Shown here: positions 52,678 through 60,991 of the stretch, piece after piece | Layout: the number at the start of each line of letters is the position of its first letter | How positions within the stretch are numbered: the first letter of the stretch is position 1 | DNA from: UBA4781 sp963674975 | GTDB taxonomy: Bacteria > Chloroflexota > Anaerolineae > Anaerolineales > Anaerolineaceae | Assembly: GCA_963674975.1 (NCBI GenBank) | Contig: OY771913.1 | Span: 248,001 to 312,000, forward strand | DNA length: 64,000 bases | Direction of reading: 5' to 3' | The notes under the pieces: generated by a model | What the model was told of the DNA's origin: nothing | Seen by the model: only the letters and a program-made list of their open reading frames with translations | The model's database searches: none | Program-made: the position numbers and the translations under genes

Positions 52678-52682
52678 TTAGA

Positions 52683-53039
52683 TTACGCTGTTTCTTTTTT
52701 TCTCAATTCGATATCTTCGATATGAACATCCACACGACCAACACTCATGCCAACCATATCTTCAATAGAGCGTTCCACTTCTTTTTGGACCTTTTTTGCA
52801 GTATCTCGCAGATCAACATCACGGTATAGTACAAGGTAGATATCAATATAAACTGTATGATCTTCCACGTCGATCTTGACGCCTTCTGAATAGTACTTTT
52901 TTACCAGATCGTCAATTCCTGCGGGTCCAGATGATGTTCTGCACACACCGGGAACGCCCAGAGCTGCCATGCGTATGATGGTAAGAATTACCTCAGGGTC
53001 AACAGTCGTATTTCCAATTATTTCTTTTGTTTTATTCAT
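52683..53039 (-). CDS. Asp23/Gls24 family envelope stress protein (YqhY-like)
   Basis: This 118-residue protein has TTVDPEVILTIIRMAALGVPGV at the start and the alternating strand IDVEDHTVYIDIYLVLY, then VQKEVERSIEDMVGMSVGRVDVHI, matching Asp23/YqhY. In Bacillus yqhY lies next to nusB and acc genes. ATG 53039 has GGAG 5 nt upstream; the ATG at 53063 has poor spacing. It is the second gene of the larA-asp23-nusB-lipoprotein run. Confidence 0.9.
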   Translation of the reverse strand: MNKTKEIIGNTTVDPEVILTIIRMAALGVPGVCRTSSGPAGIDDLVKKYYSEGVKIDVEDHTVYIDIYLVLYRDVDLRDTAKKVQKEVERSIEDMVGMSVGRVDVHIEDIELRKKETA

Positions 53040-53085
53040 CGAATCTCCAGTTCCTGGATTCATGGTCCTTCAATTATAACCCGGT

Positions 53086-54342
53086 TCATATCGAATCGCT
53101 TCTGTCCCAGTAAGGCACAGTAGAAGCTCCATAGGGTAGAACTGCAATTCTCATGCCAGAATAATCATAGGCATCCAGAAACTCCTGAATAGAGCGAACG
53201 GGAGACAGCAGCAGCTGGTGAATCAGCTCATCAGGCATTGAAGATTTGAGATAAAGTGAGTATTTTAAACCCTGACGCGCGATCAAATATGCTTTATGGG
53301 GACCGATCTGGAAGGGTACTTTCGCAAATTCATCAAGAACCTGATTGAAACTGGTCTTATCTTTCATAAAATCTGCATACTTCTGGTTTCCGGATCCCTC
53401 ACGGCATTCTGCCGCCAGTAGAATGCTGCCACCGGGTTTACAGATCATGCAGGCATTGGTCAGGGCTTTTTGCGCCTGGTAGAGATTGATATCTTTCGGA
53501 AAACCATTCGCAGAAGTGATCACCAGGTCGTAGAGTGGGGGAATCGCTACCTGCGTTAATCTCCTGCTTTCAGGAATTCCTTCCTGCATGACAGCACGCG
53601 GGGTATTCCAGAGAACACGCAGCACGTTCTTTTTATAGTCCATAACCGCATTCAAACAAGCGGTAATTTGGATAAAATCACCAATTTCCTCCAGATCCTG
53701 CCGCATGGGGTTTTTCTCGTATATACCGGATACCGTATCAGGCTGCAGCAGGAGGTGATGATTGGCTTCGATCGTTATTCGCCCTGCCAGTCCAATTCCT
53801 GCAGTCTTTGCCCCTCCAGAGAAACCCATAAAATGATGTGGTTCGATATTTCCGAGGGTGATCTTGATATCAGAAGTGTAAAAATCTTTATTAATTAGAA
53901 CGGGTGTTCCTCTGGATGTCGTGCCAAGATGCTGCAAGTGATCTTGGGCATCACAATCATGACAGACAATATGATAATTCTCAATAACTTCTGAAGGGAT
54001 AAAACCATTAAATTGATCCGCAGAAATTGGTGAATGGGTGCCGGTTGAGATAAAAATAGTGATCTTTCGGTCCGGAATACCTTTTGATTTGAGATAATGG
54101 AGCAGGGGAATCAATAGAATATCATAGCGCATTGGTCGGGTTTTATCGTTTACAGCAACAGCAACGCTGCTATTTTCAGGTACATCGAACCTGTCTTCCT
54201 GCAAGATACGATATACATCTTCTGCATTTACATACACATCATTAATTTTTGGTGGATAAAAAATATCAATATTTGACGATGTTGTGGGTATTTTAAAGGA
54301 AATCTCACCAGATCCATAGGGAAGAATATAGTTATTTTTCAT
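53086..54342 (-). CDS. LarA-family nickel-pincer racemase/epimerase (DUF2088)
   Basis: This 418-residue protein carries the LarA residues: H103 in STGTHSP, H169/H170 in EPHHFMGFSGGAK, K179 (the lysine that binds the pincer cofactor) and H195/H196. LarA homologues use a nickel pincer nucleotide to racemise or epimerise 2-hydroxyacids; many are not lactate-specific. The cofactor genes larB, larC and larE are not in this window. The next gene starts 46 bp downstream. Confidence 0.88.
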   Translation of the reverse strand: MKNNYILPYGSGEISFKIPTTSSNIDIFYPPKINDVYVNAEDVYRILQEDRFDVPENSSVAVAVNDKTRPMRYDILLIPLLHYLKSKGIPDRKITIFISTGTHSPISADQFNGFIPSEVIENYHIVCHDCDAQDHLQHLGTTSRGTPVLINKDFYTSDIKITLGNIEPHHFMGFSGGAKTAGIGLAGRITIEANHHLLLQPDTVSGIYEKNPMRQDLEEIGDFIQITACLNAVMDYKKNVLRVLWNTPRAVMQEGIPESRRLTQVAIPPLYDLVITSANGFPKDINLYQAQKALTNACMICKPGGSILLAAECREGSGNQKYADFMKDKTSFNQVLDEFAKVPFQIGPHKAYLIARQGLKYSLYLKSSMPDELIHQLLLSPVRSIQEFLDAYDYSGMRIAVLPYGASTVPYWDRSDSI

Positions 54343-54704
54343 TAATTATCTTTATTTGCGTATAGTATTACTTTTCCAAATTCACTATCTCTAAATATTT
54401 ACAATTCTAGTATACATTCTTACGATATATTTCTCACTTTTCAATCTATTTCAGGGAACGATCGATGATCTATTATTAAAGAGGGGATATATCAAACCAA
54501 TTTATGTGTGTATTTGTTAATTCTTATATAAAATTCTTTCCTGTACATCAATGTCAGTATATTGATATGTTGTATTTGCTGAAAACCTTTGTTTTCCTTA
54601 TTGCAGGGCAGTAGATTGTATGCTAAAATTATATTATGGTTTCGATAAGTACTATTATAGCAAGCATATATTCAATATAGATAGTGCACCGAAAGAGGTA
54701 AAAA
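54343..54704. other. AT-rich intergenic region between larA-like gene and recombinase
   Basis: About 360 bp with no gene I can support. It holds the recombinase promoter at its right end (54601-54629). The remainder is AT-rich, with no convincing inverted repeats or att-like duplications. Confidence 0.5.
54601..54629 (+). promoter_or_regulatory. Promoter of the tyrosine recombinase gene
   Basis: TTGCAG, 17-bp spacer, TAAAAT, with TG one base before the -10 (extended -10). Confidence 0.6.
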
Positions 54705-55688
54705 ATGAGTAAATTCAGCACCATCGATACAGCCATCAATGCATATCTGGATACCGTTCATTTGGCAAGATCGCAGCATACATTCATAACATACAAAAAT
54801 GCTCTCAATAATTTTAAACATTGTCTGCTTAAAAACAATATCGATCCTGAGAAATGCCCTGTTGAGAACATTAATACGGATGCCATTGCCTGGTATGCCA
54901 ATTATCTAAAAGATTACGCAGCTACAACAGAACAGCTCTACCTTACGGCAGTTAAAGGATTCTATGACTTTCTGGCAGCTGAAGAAGCCGTAGACATCAA
55001 CCTGCCTAAAGTAAAACTACTGATAAAACAGCGGTCCAGACGACCCGGTCGCAGACTTCCTCAGTTTCCAGCTGATGCGATCGGTCAACTGCTTGAATAT
55101 TATGAGAATAAAGAGCTGCCCATCGGGAAAGATCAGGAAATAATACTACGCGAAATGCGAGATAAAGCCTTTTTGATCACCCTGGCTGATACTGGGTTAC
55201 GTGTGCATGAAGCCTGCGGACTGCGTCGTGGAGATATCGATTGGAATGAGGGAAAAGCATTGATCATCGGTAAAGGCAATAAACAGGCTATAGTTCGCTT
55301 TTCTAAACGCTCTCTGCGGGCAATGAAAACCTATCTGCAGGCACGCTCAGATATGGACGGTTCATCAGGACGTCCTCTTACATCACTTCCTCTGTTTGCC
55401 AGGCATGATAAAGGCGCCGGATCAAAAGTAAAGCCGATCACGCCGACCACCGGTAGAAATATTGTCAGGGAGCGCGTTATTGAATCTCTGGGTGCTGAAG
55501 CAGTCGGAACCATTACGCCCCACTCTTTCAGGCATTATTTTGTCACCCGTGTGCTTCTTTCAACCGGCAACCTGAAGCTGGCTCAGAGTCTTGCACGCCA
55601 TCAAAATATCGCTGTAACCCAGCGTTATGCTCACCTGGCAGATGATGAACTTGATAAAGGTTATTGGCAGGTTTTCGAGGACAAATAG
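54705..55688 (+). CDS. Tyrosine recombinase/integrase (XerC/D-like)
   Basis: This 327-residue protein has an N-terminal SAM-like DNA-binding domain (about 8-95) and a C-terminal catalytic domain. The active site is complete: R166 in TGLRVHEACGL, K190/K193 in IIGKGNK, H273 and R276 in HSFRHYF, H299 in ARHQ, and nucleophile Y308 in TQRYAHL. It resembles chromosomal Xer recombinases and phage-like integrases alike. No att sites, transposon genes or second recombinase are near, so a chromosome-dimer role or a remnant of a mobile element are both possible. GAGG lies 6 nt before the ATG. Confidence 0.9.
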   Translation: MSKFSTIDTAINAYLDTVHLARSQHTFITYKNALNNFKHCLLKNNIDPEKCPVENINTDAIAWYANYLKDYAATTEQLYLTAVKGFYDFLAAEEAVDINLPKVKLLIKQRSRRPGRRLPQFPADAIGQLLEYYENKELPIGKDQEIILREMRDKAFLITLADTGLRVHEACGLRRGDIDWNEGKALIIGKGNKQAIVRFSKRSLRAMKTYLQARSDMDGSSGRPLTSLPLFARHDKGAGSKVKPITPTTGRNIVRERVIESLGAEAVGTITPHSFRHYFVTRVLLSTGNLKLAQSLARHQNIAVTQRYAHLADDELDKGYWQVFEDK

Positions 55689-55722
55689 TACAATTTATTA
55701 CTTCACGAGGTAAGAAAAGAAC

Positions 55723-56448
55723 ATGAGCAAGAATAGAATATTCAATAAACTCTTTTTATTAGCACGACCCGGTGCCGGAAAAAGTGAGATCATGAGCTTT
55801 CTTGATAAAACACCACTTGATGAACGTATTTCACGCTACCATGTAGGGAAATTGGTTCATATTGATGATTTCCCCATGCTGTGGTCCTGGTTCGAGGATG
55901 ATGACCTGTTAGATGCAATGGGAAAGCCGCGACTGCATACAGATCCGCAGGGATACTTTAAATACTCTTATTTATGGGACCTTCTCATCCGTAGAATCGG
56001 TCTGGAATATAAAAAACTGCTTCGTGATGACGACATTGAAGATACAACCGTGATCATCGAATTCTCACGTGGGAAAGAACATGGCGGTTATCGATCTGCC
56101 TTTCAAAATCTTGATCCTGTTTTGGTTCAGAATGCGGCAATCTTATATGTAGATGTCTCCTGGGAAGAATCATTGCGCAAGAATAAGCATCGATTCAATC
56201 CTGAAAAGCCTGATAGTATTTTAGAACATGGTCTTCCAGATGCGAAACTGAAAAAGCTTTACTTTGAAGAAGACTGGCACGAGCTTACAGCTCAATCCCC
56301 AACCTATCTTGATATTTCAGGAGTGAAAGTGCCTTACGTGGTCTTTGACAATGAAAAAGACCTGACCAGTAAACTGGATCACGAATTTGAAAAGGAACTG
56401 CAAGAGTGTTTGAGTAATCTGTGGAAAGAATATACTACTTCTTCTTAA
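55723..56448 (+). CDS. P-loop NTPase/kinase-like protein, 241 aa
   Basis: A Walker A motif (ARPGAGKSE, residues 14-22) opens the protein. Later segments (VHIDDFPMLWSWFEDDD; TTVIIEFSRGKEHGGYRSAF; NAAILYVDVSWEESLRKNKHRF) fit a small-molecule kinase fold related to adenylate or nucleoside kinases, with an Asp-Asp after strand 2. The substrate is unknown. It starts 34 bp after the recombinase in the same direction and may share its promoter. Confidence 0.75.
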   Translation: MSKNRIFNKLFLLARPGAGKSEIMSFLDKTPLDERISRYHVGKLVHIDDFPMLWSWFEDDDLLDAMGKPRLHTDPQGYFKYSYLWDLLIRRIGLEYKKLLRDDDIEDTTVIIEFSRGKEHGGYRSAFQNLDPVLVQNAAILYVDVSWEESLRKNKHRFNPEKPDSILEHGLPDAKLKKLYFEEDWHELTAQSPTYLDISGVKVPYVVFDNEKDLTSKLDHEFEKELQECLSNLWKEYTTSS

Positions 56449-56453
56449 AAAAG

Positions 56454-57371
56454 TTATTTTGTTACGTTGAGCACTTCCTGCCTATTAAAACGTTCTTCCA
56501 GAACTGCACAGAGATGAGCACCTATAATAGTGATATAGCATATTAAATAGATCCAGAATAATAAAGCCAGAAGCGTACCAATTGATCCATAAATTACTTC
56601 ATATCGGATAAATCCCTCACTGACCATCCAGGTAAATAGTCGTGATGATGTTTCCCATCCCATAGATGTGAATGCGGATGTGATCAGCACACTTTTCTTA
56701 CGAGATTTTCTCCCCGGCACGAAGCGGTAGAGAAAAACGAAGAATAAAAATGATGCCAGTATAGGGATTATTTTTGATAAATATGTCCATAAGACGCTTT
56801 TCTGTATGTTGATCATATCCCACAAGGCACCAAATTGAGGCAGAACATTCACCAGAGTGCTTGAAACAAGCGCTAATCCAAAGAAAACGATCATAAGAAT
56901 TACGATCACCAAAGCGATCGCCCGGTTTTGAAAGAAGTTCCTTTTGGTAGCATTCTGTGCGGTGGTATTCAGGTTACGGGAAAGAGCTGTAAAAAAAGAA
57001 GAGCTTGACCATATATACCCGATAATACCGATCGATCCTGATGCACCACGCAACCCGATCATTTCACGAAGATTCGTTTCGATCATATTTTGCGCAAATG
57101 GTAGAACCTGGGTGGCAAGAGAAGCCACCTTCTGAAAAGCTATTTCATTGTCAAGCCAGAAACTGGCAATAACGATAAGAACCAACAATAATGGAAATAA
57201 TGAGAAGAAAGCATAAAATGCCATAGCCGCCGCTGCTTGAGCCGCATTTGTCTTCCCTAACCTATCATAAACAATACGAAAAATTCTTAAATATCCGTGT
57301 GAATTGTAATTCAATTTAAGATAAACTATGCGCAATCTTGTAAGGATTTTTGGTGAATCTAATTTTCCCAT
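56454..57371 (-). CDS. YihY/BrkB-family inner membrane protein
   Basis: This 305-residue protein has about six membrane helices and the family start segment AAQAAAAMAFYAFFSLFPLLL. The central GIIGYIWSSSSFFTALSR and the late YGSIGTLLALLFWIYL are also typical. Function is unsettled (once called RNase BN; suggested transporter or envelope factor). No ribosome-binding site precedes the ATG, so the first 30 residues are uncertain. Its stop is 6 bp from the stop of the convergent P-loop gene. Confidence 0.87.
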   Translation of the reverse strand: MGKLDSPKILTRLRIVYLKLNYNSHGYLRIFRIVYDRLGKTNAAQAAAAMAFYAFFSLFPLLLVLIVIASFWLDNEIAFQKVASLATQVLPFAQNMIETNLREMIGLRGASGSIGIIGYIWSSSSFFTALSRNLNTTAQNATKRNFFQNRAIALVIVILMIVFFGLALVSSTLVNVLPQFGALWDMINIQKSVLWTYLSKIIPILASFLFFVFLYRFVPGRKSRKKSVLITSAFTSMGWETSSRLFTWMVSEGFIRYEVIYGSIGTLLALLFWIYLICYITIIGAHLCAVLEERFNRQEVLNVTK

Positions 57372-57481
57372 AGATGAAGGAATTTTACTATTCTTTTTTC
57401 CACATGAAGGTCGAATATTTGCTTTACTACTTGATAAAATTCAGAAAGTAATATATTTTTCCTTTTTTCGTGGAGATATTC

Positions 57482-57973
57482 ATGCGAAAGAGAAATCGAA
57501 GCGGATCATTTATAGAAAGGTTTCCACCATCAGAAAAATGTCAGTGTAAGATCTGCCTTTCATACTGCGATCGTCCCGGCTGGTGGAGCGTGGATCAGGC
57601 TCGTTTAGCAATGAAAGCCGGTTATTCCACCCGAATGATGCTGGAGGTTTCTCCTGAGCTTACTTTTGGTGTGCTCTCCCCTGCCTTTAAGGGATGTGAA
57701 GGTTTATTTTCCTTACAATGTTATTCAAAAAATAAATGTACTTTCCTTATAAAGGATCTGTGCGAACTTCACACAAGCGGACTTGTTCCTCTTGAATGCC
57801 AATTCTGTCATCATTCTCGCCCTGGTCTTGGTCCACAGTGTCATCGTGCCCTGGAAAATGATTGGAAGACAAAAGCCGGTCAATTTCTGGTGGAACAATG
57901 GACAAAAACGTTTCATCTCTGGGATACATTTCGAAAGATCGTGAAAGCAGATGGATCAAACTCACTTCAATAA
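57482..57973 (+). CDS. Cysteine-rich protein, YkgJ-like (metal-binding?), 163 aa
   Basis: The protein contains eleven cysteines (20, 22, 25, 29, 72, 80, 86, 94, 106, 109 and 120) plus paired histidines (CQFCHHSRPGLGPQCH). It resembles the CxxxxCC/YkgJ class of putative zinc or iron-chelating proteins. Typical conserved segments are DRPGWWSVDQA and MMLEVSPELTFGVLSPAFKG. ATG 57482 has GGAG 6 nt upstream. Function unknown; Fe-S or zinc binding is plausible. Confidence 0.7.
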   Translation: MRKRNRSGSFIERFPPSEKCQCKICLSYCDRPGWWSVDQARLAMKAGYSTRMMLEVSPELTFGVLSPAFKGCEGLFSLQCYSKNKCTFLIKDLCELHTSGLVPLECQFCHHSRPGLGPQCHRALENDWKTKAGQFLVEQWTKTFHLWDTFRKIVKADGSNSLQ

Positions 57974-57980
57974 ACGAGCA

Positions 57981-58958
57981 TTACATTTGATATAGAACCA
58001 GCATACTAACAAAATAGATAAGTATCAGGGCGATCGCGTCAAATTCAAAGAAAAACAGGCGTTTTTCAATTTTCGCAAGGTTTCCAATAATCGCCATACA
58101 TGTCATTAATAAACCTGCCATACCTACCATTAAAAAGCTCGGATCAACCACATCTAGAAAGCGACCTGAGGTAAAGAATACATCAGTCAAGCCGAGCGCA
58201 AACATATTGAACATGTTGCTCCCAAACAGGTTCCCGATAGCCATATCGATGGCTCCTATTTTTATTGCTGCAAACGTAGTTACCATTTCAGGCATGGAAG
58301 TTACGAGAGCAACAAGTGCCGTACCGATGAATGTTGTTCCGATTCCTGTAATCTCCGAAATTTCACCGGCAGTGCCTACCATCATAGGTACAGTAAAAAT
58401 AAGCACACCAACTGCAATGGAGAAACCAAGAATTCCTTTCCATAAAGGCGGAGTTCCCTCAGGAATTTCTTTTTCTTCCGGAACTTCAGGATTAAGAGAG
58501 GAATTCTTCTCGATGATCCGTACGCCAACGATATACATAGCGATAATGATCAAACTATCAAGACCTACCCATCCAATTTTAATATTGGTGTCAGCCATCA
58601 TCGAAAAAACAGCCAAGCCAATAAGGAAAACAGCAATACTACCGGTCAGAGCATGCTGGAATCCCACCTTTCGCATGATCCTGCGTTTTGAGTGGATAAT
58701 GCTTACAAATGCAAGAATAAGCATATTAATGGTATTGCTACCAAATACATTTCCAGCCGCTAAATTGGGTTCCCCTTTTCCAATCGAAGTAATGGATGTA
58801 AGCAATTCAGGAAGCGAGGTGGCGCCAGCAAGCAAAAGCACACCGATGAACATACCACTGATCTTTGTACGAATAGCGATAATATCTCCGTATTTTGCCA
58901 GCTGCGTTGCTGCCGCCGTGATCAATACAGCAGAGAGGATAAATTTAAACCAGACCAT
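57981..58958 (-). CDS. CaCA-family Na+/Ca2+ (cation/proton) antiporter, YrbG-like
   Basis: This 325-residue protein has about ten membrane helices and two alpha repeats. The first reads AGATSLPELLTSITS...GNVFGSNTINMLI and the second ALVTSMPEMVTTFAA...GNLFGSNMFNMFA. Acidic residues sit at the PE positions that bind cations. An extra hydrophilic loop rich in Glu and Pro (SSLNPEVPEEKEIPEGTPP) separates the halves. It starts 2 bp after the PII-like gene, so cotranslation and joint function are likely. Confidence 0.92.
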   Translation of the reverse strand: MVWFKFILSAVLITAAATQLAKYGDIIAIRTKISGMFIGVLLLAGATSLPELLTSITSIGKGEPNLAAGNVFGSNTINMLILAFVSIIHSKRRIMRKVGFQHALTGSIAVFLIGLAVFSMMADTNIKIGWVGLDSLIIIAMYIVGVRIIEKNSSLNPEVPEEKEIPEGTPPLWKGILGFSIAVGVLIFTVPMMVGTAGEISEITGIGTTFIGTALVALVTSMPEMVTTFAAIKIGAIDMAIGNLFGSNMFNMFALGLTDVFFTSGRFLDVVDPSFLMVGMAGLLMTCMAIIGNLAKIEKRLFFFEFDAIALILIYFVSMLVLYQM

Positions 58959-58960
58959 TC

Positions 58961-59311
58961 TTATTCCTTATCCTGCTCCTTTGTTTTTATTCCTTTAGTC
59001 ATTGCCAACGGCCATGCAGAAAATACGCCTGTATTCGGTTCGTTCAAATCACCCACCACCGATTCAACAGCTTTCAGGCATTCTTCTACCATCTGCTTAT
59101 TCCGAACAATTGCAAATACAGAAATATTACCTACTTCTTCCGTATTATATAAATTGCTGTACGTGAATCGCATGGGAATCCTTTTCTTTCGAAAGCGATG
59201 GAGTCCACTTGTTTCTGCGATCGTTGCACCACCTACTCCTAACTCGTACCAGGCTTTCAAAACTGCTTCAAGATAATCATAATTATCCAGAACGAACATG
59301 ATCATGAACAT
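58961..59311 (-). CDS. PII-like signalling protein paired with CaCA antiporter
   Basis: This 116-residue protein follows the GlnB/PII ferredoxin-like fold. A strand and helix (FVLDNYDYLEAVLKAWYELG) lead to GGATIAETSG, then a T-loop-like region (RFRKKRIPMRFTYSNLYNTE). A second helix follows (NKQMVEECLKAVESVVGDL), and NTGVFSAWPL resembles the last PII strand. PII-like proteins such as SbtB, PstA or those beside bicarbonate transporters bind nucleotides and gate partner transporters. A PII-like regulator of a CaCA exchanger is inferred from the 2-bp spacing. GGAGG lies 8 nt upstream of the ATG. Confidence 0.72.
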   Translation of the reverse strand: MFMIMFVLDNYDYLEAVLKAWYELGVGGATIAETSGLHRFRKKRIPMRFTYSNLYNTEEVGNISVFAIVRNKQMVEECLKAVESVVGDLNEPNTGVFSAWPLAMTKGIKTKEQDKE

Positions 59312-59387
59312 CGTATCTTCCTCCTTTCCACTTTGCTTCTTTCAATATTCAAAAATCATCCTTTAATATAATATATGATTATAAATA

Positions 59388-59434
59388 ATAAAAAATGGAT
59401 GATTACATAATGAATAGGATCATCCATTTTTATT
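59388..59434 (-). terminator. Terminator after phnE-like gene
   Basis: AAAAATGGATGAT and ATCATCCATTTTT form a perfect 13-bp stem. T-rich sequence follows on both sides; read leftward it ends the phosphonate-type transporter operon. Confidence 0.75.
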
Positions 59435-59453
59435 ATTAAATTAGTATTCTGCT

Positions 59454-60977
59454 CTATTTATACCGTTCCCGAATCTCCGCACTAACGTAATCCAGGATCA
59501 TTACTGTGATGGCGATGAACCAAACCGCAATACCAGCAGATCGATAGTCAAGCAGTCTGATCCACTGCTGCAGCAGGAAACCGATACCACCACCACCTAC
59601 GAAACCGATAACCGTGGACATACGAATATTGATATCCCAACGATAGATCGTGAAAGAAACAAAAGGTGGAATGATCTGCGGTATTACAGCATATACGATA
59701 GTTTGCAGCCAGTTTGCACCGGTTGCATGGATCGCTTCAATAGGTCCTGTATCGATGCTCTCGATTGCTTCTGAATACAATTTAGCCAGAGCGGCAATAG
59801 AGTGTACCGTAAGCGCGATAATACCTGCAAATGGTCCAAGCCCCACGATGATCGTTGCAATGATCGCCCAAATAAGCGGCTCAATTGAGCGAATTACATT
59901 CAAAATAGTTCGGACAAAGTAGTAAATTACTTTGGTAAAGAAATTTTGCGACATGAGGTTTCTGGCTGCCAGGAAGCTGATGGGAATTGAGAGAATAACA
60001 CCGAACAAGGTAGCCATCATACCGATAATGATCGTTTCGATCATCTTTTCGATGGCCAGCTTGAATTCTTCACTGAGCTGTGCTTCTCCCACACTCAATA
60101 GCTGTCTGGCTTGAATTTCCCAGATCCTATTTTCATTCTCAACGGTTGTAGTCACCAGGCGATAAGGCATAATGATATCGAGTTCAAAACTTCCGTCTTC
60201 ATCCGGCATTACTTTCACGTACTCCCCTCCTTGCCGCTGTCTGAACTCATTTCCGTTTGGATCTTTCCACCAGATCTCAATTTCCTGCCCAGTCATGAAA
60301 TTGCCGCCAACCAGATGGAACTCGGTTCCTGGTGTTCCATCAACTTCTGTTGGATCTCCACATGTTGGGGAGATAATGACGTAAGGATCGATCTCCAATG
60401 CTTCTGCCCCAGGGATTTCTGTATCCTGGCATGGAGAAATGATATCCGCAGTGATCGTCAGAATATCTTCCGGACGTTCAATTGCTTTTTCCCACGGCCA
60501 CATAAGCCTTCCAATGGTTGGCAGGGCATCATCTGCCTGTGAGAAAAAATCTCCCATATTGATATCGCCAATTTGCCATCCCAACAGAAATAGTATCGCC
60601 AAAATAAAAAACAGCAATCCCGATCCATAAGACCGACTACCTCTGTTGCTTTTCTTCGCAGCTGCATATGCATCAACAATGATCCATAGATAAAGGAGAA
60701 CCAGCAATATAGTTATTACAAGCAAGATGGGAGAAAATTTATAAGCTTTCGATATGATTTCTTTTAATTCTACATATCGTCGTCCCTTTTCATAAATTCT
60801 CCATACCAATAATCCACCGATCGATGCAAAACTGGCAAGAATGATTATTCCTCTACTGTATGCTCTTGCGAGAAATTGTCCAAGCCCGGGAATGATTGCA
60901 GAAAGGAGAGAAGCGAAAAATGGCGGCACCAAACTGGGTTTCTGCAGTTCTTTTGCTTTCATATTTTGTTTTTTCAT
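59454..60977 (-). CDS. Phosphonate-type ABC transporter permease (PhnE) with large N-terminal extension
   Basis: The last 195 residues or so of this 507-residue protein are a normal PhnE/MetI-type permease with the EAA loop (GPIEAIHATGANWLQTI...VIPQI). The first 310 residues are extra. They start with a TM region containing IPGLGQFLARAYSRG, like small TM2/DUF5683-type helices, and have helices near 82-104 and 121-138. An extracytoplasmic segment of about 170 residues then includes an IPT/Ig-like beta domain (GTEFHLVGGNFMTGQEIEIWW). Typical PhnE proteins have fewer than 300 residues. The extra domain could scaffold the binding protein or touch the envelope. It follows phnC by 14 bp. Confidence 0.88.
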   Translation of the reverse strand: MKKQNMKAKELQKPSLVPPFFASLLSAIIPGLGQFLARAYSRGIIILASFASIGGLLVWRIYEKGRRYVELKEIISKAYKFSPILLVITILLVLLYLWIIVDAYAAAKKSNRGSRSYGSGLLFFILAILFLLGWQIGDINMGDFFSQADDALPTIGRLMWPWEKAIERPEDILTITADIISPCQDTEIPGAEALEIDPYVIISPTCGDPTEVDGTPGTEFHLVGGNFMTGQEIEIWWKDPNGNEFRQRQGGEYVKVMPDEDGSFELDIIMPYRLVTTTVENENRIWEIQARQLLSVGEAQLSEEFKLAIEKMIETIIIGMMATLFGVILSIPISFLAARNLMSQNFFTKVIYYFVRTILNVIRSIEPLIWAIIATIIVGLGPFAGIIALTVHSIAALAKLYSEAIESIDTGPIEAIHATGANWLQTIVYAVIPQIIPPFVSFTIYRWDINIRMSTVIGFVGGGGIGFLLQQWIRLLDYRSAGIAVWFIAITVMILDYVSAEIRERYK

Positions 60978-60991
60978 AATTTTCTCTTCTT

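Noticed and set aside
54612..54642. dif-like sequence (CTAAAATTATATTATG) beside the tyrosine recombinase
   Set aside because: The centre is one base short and the right arm departs from the TTATGTTAA consensus; the left half is better explained as the extended -10 of the recombinase promoter.
58207..58998. Rightward open frame opposite the CaCA antiporter
   Set aside because: The hydrophobic pattern mirrors the membrane helices on the other strand; there is no independent evidence of coding.
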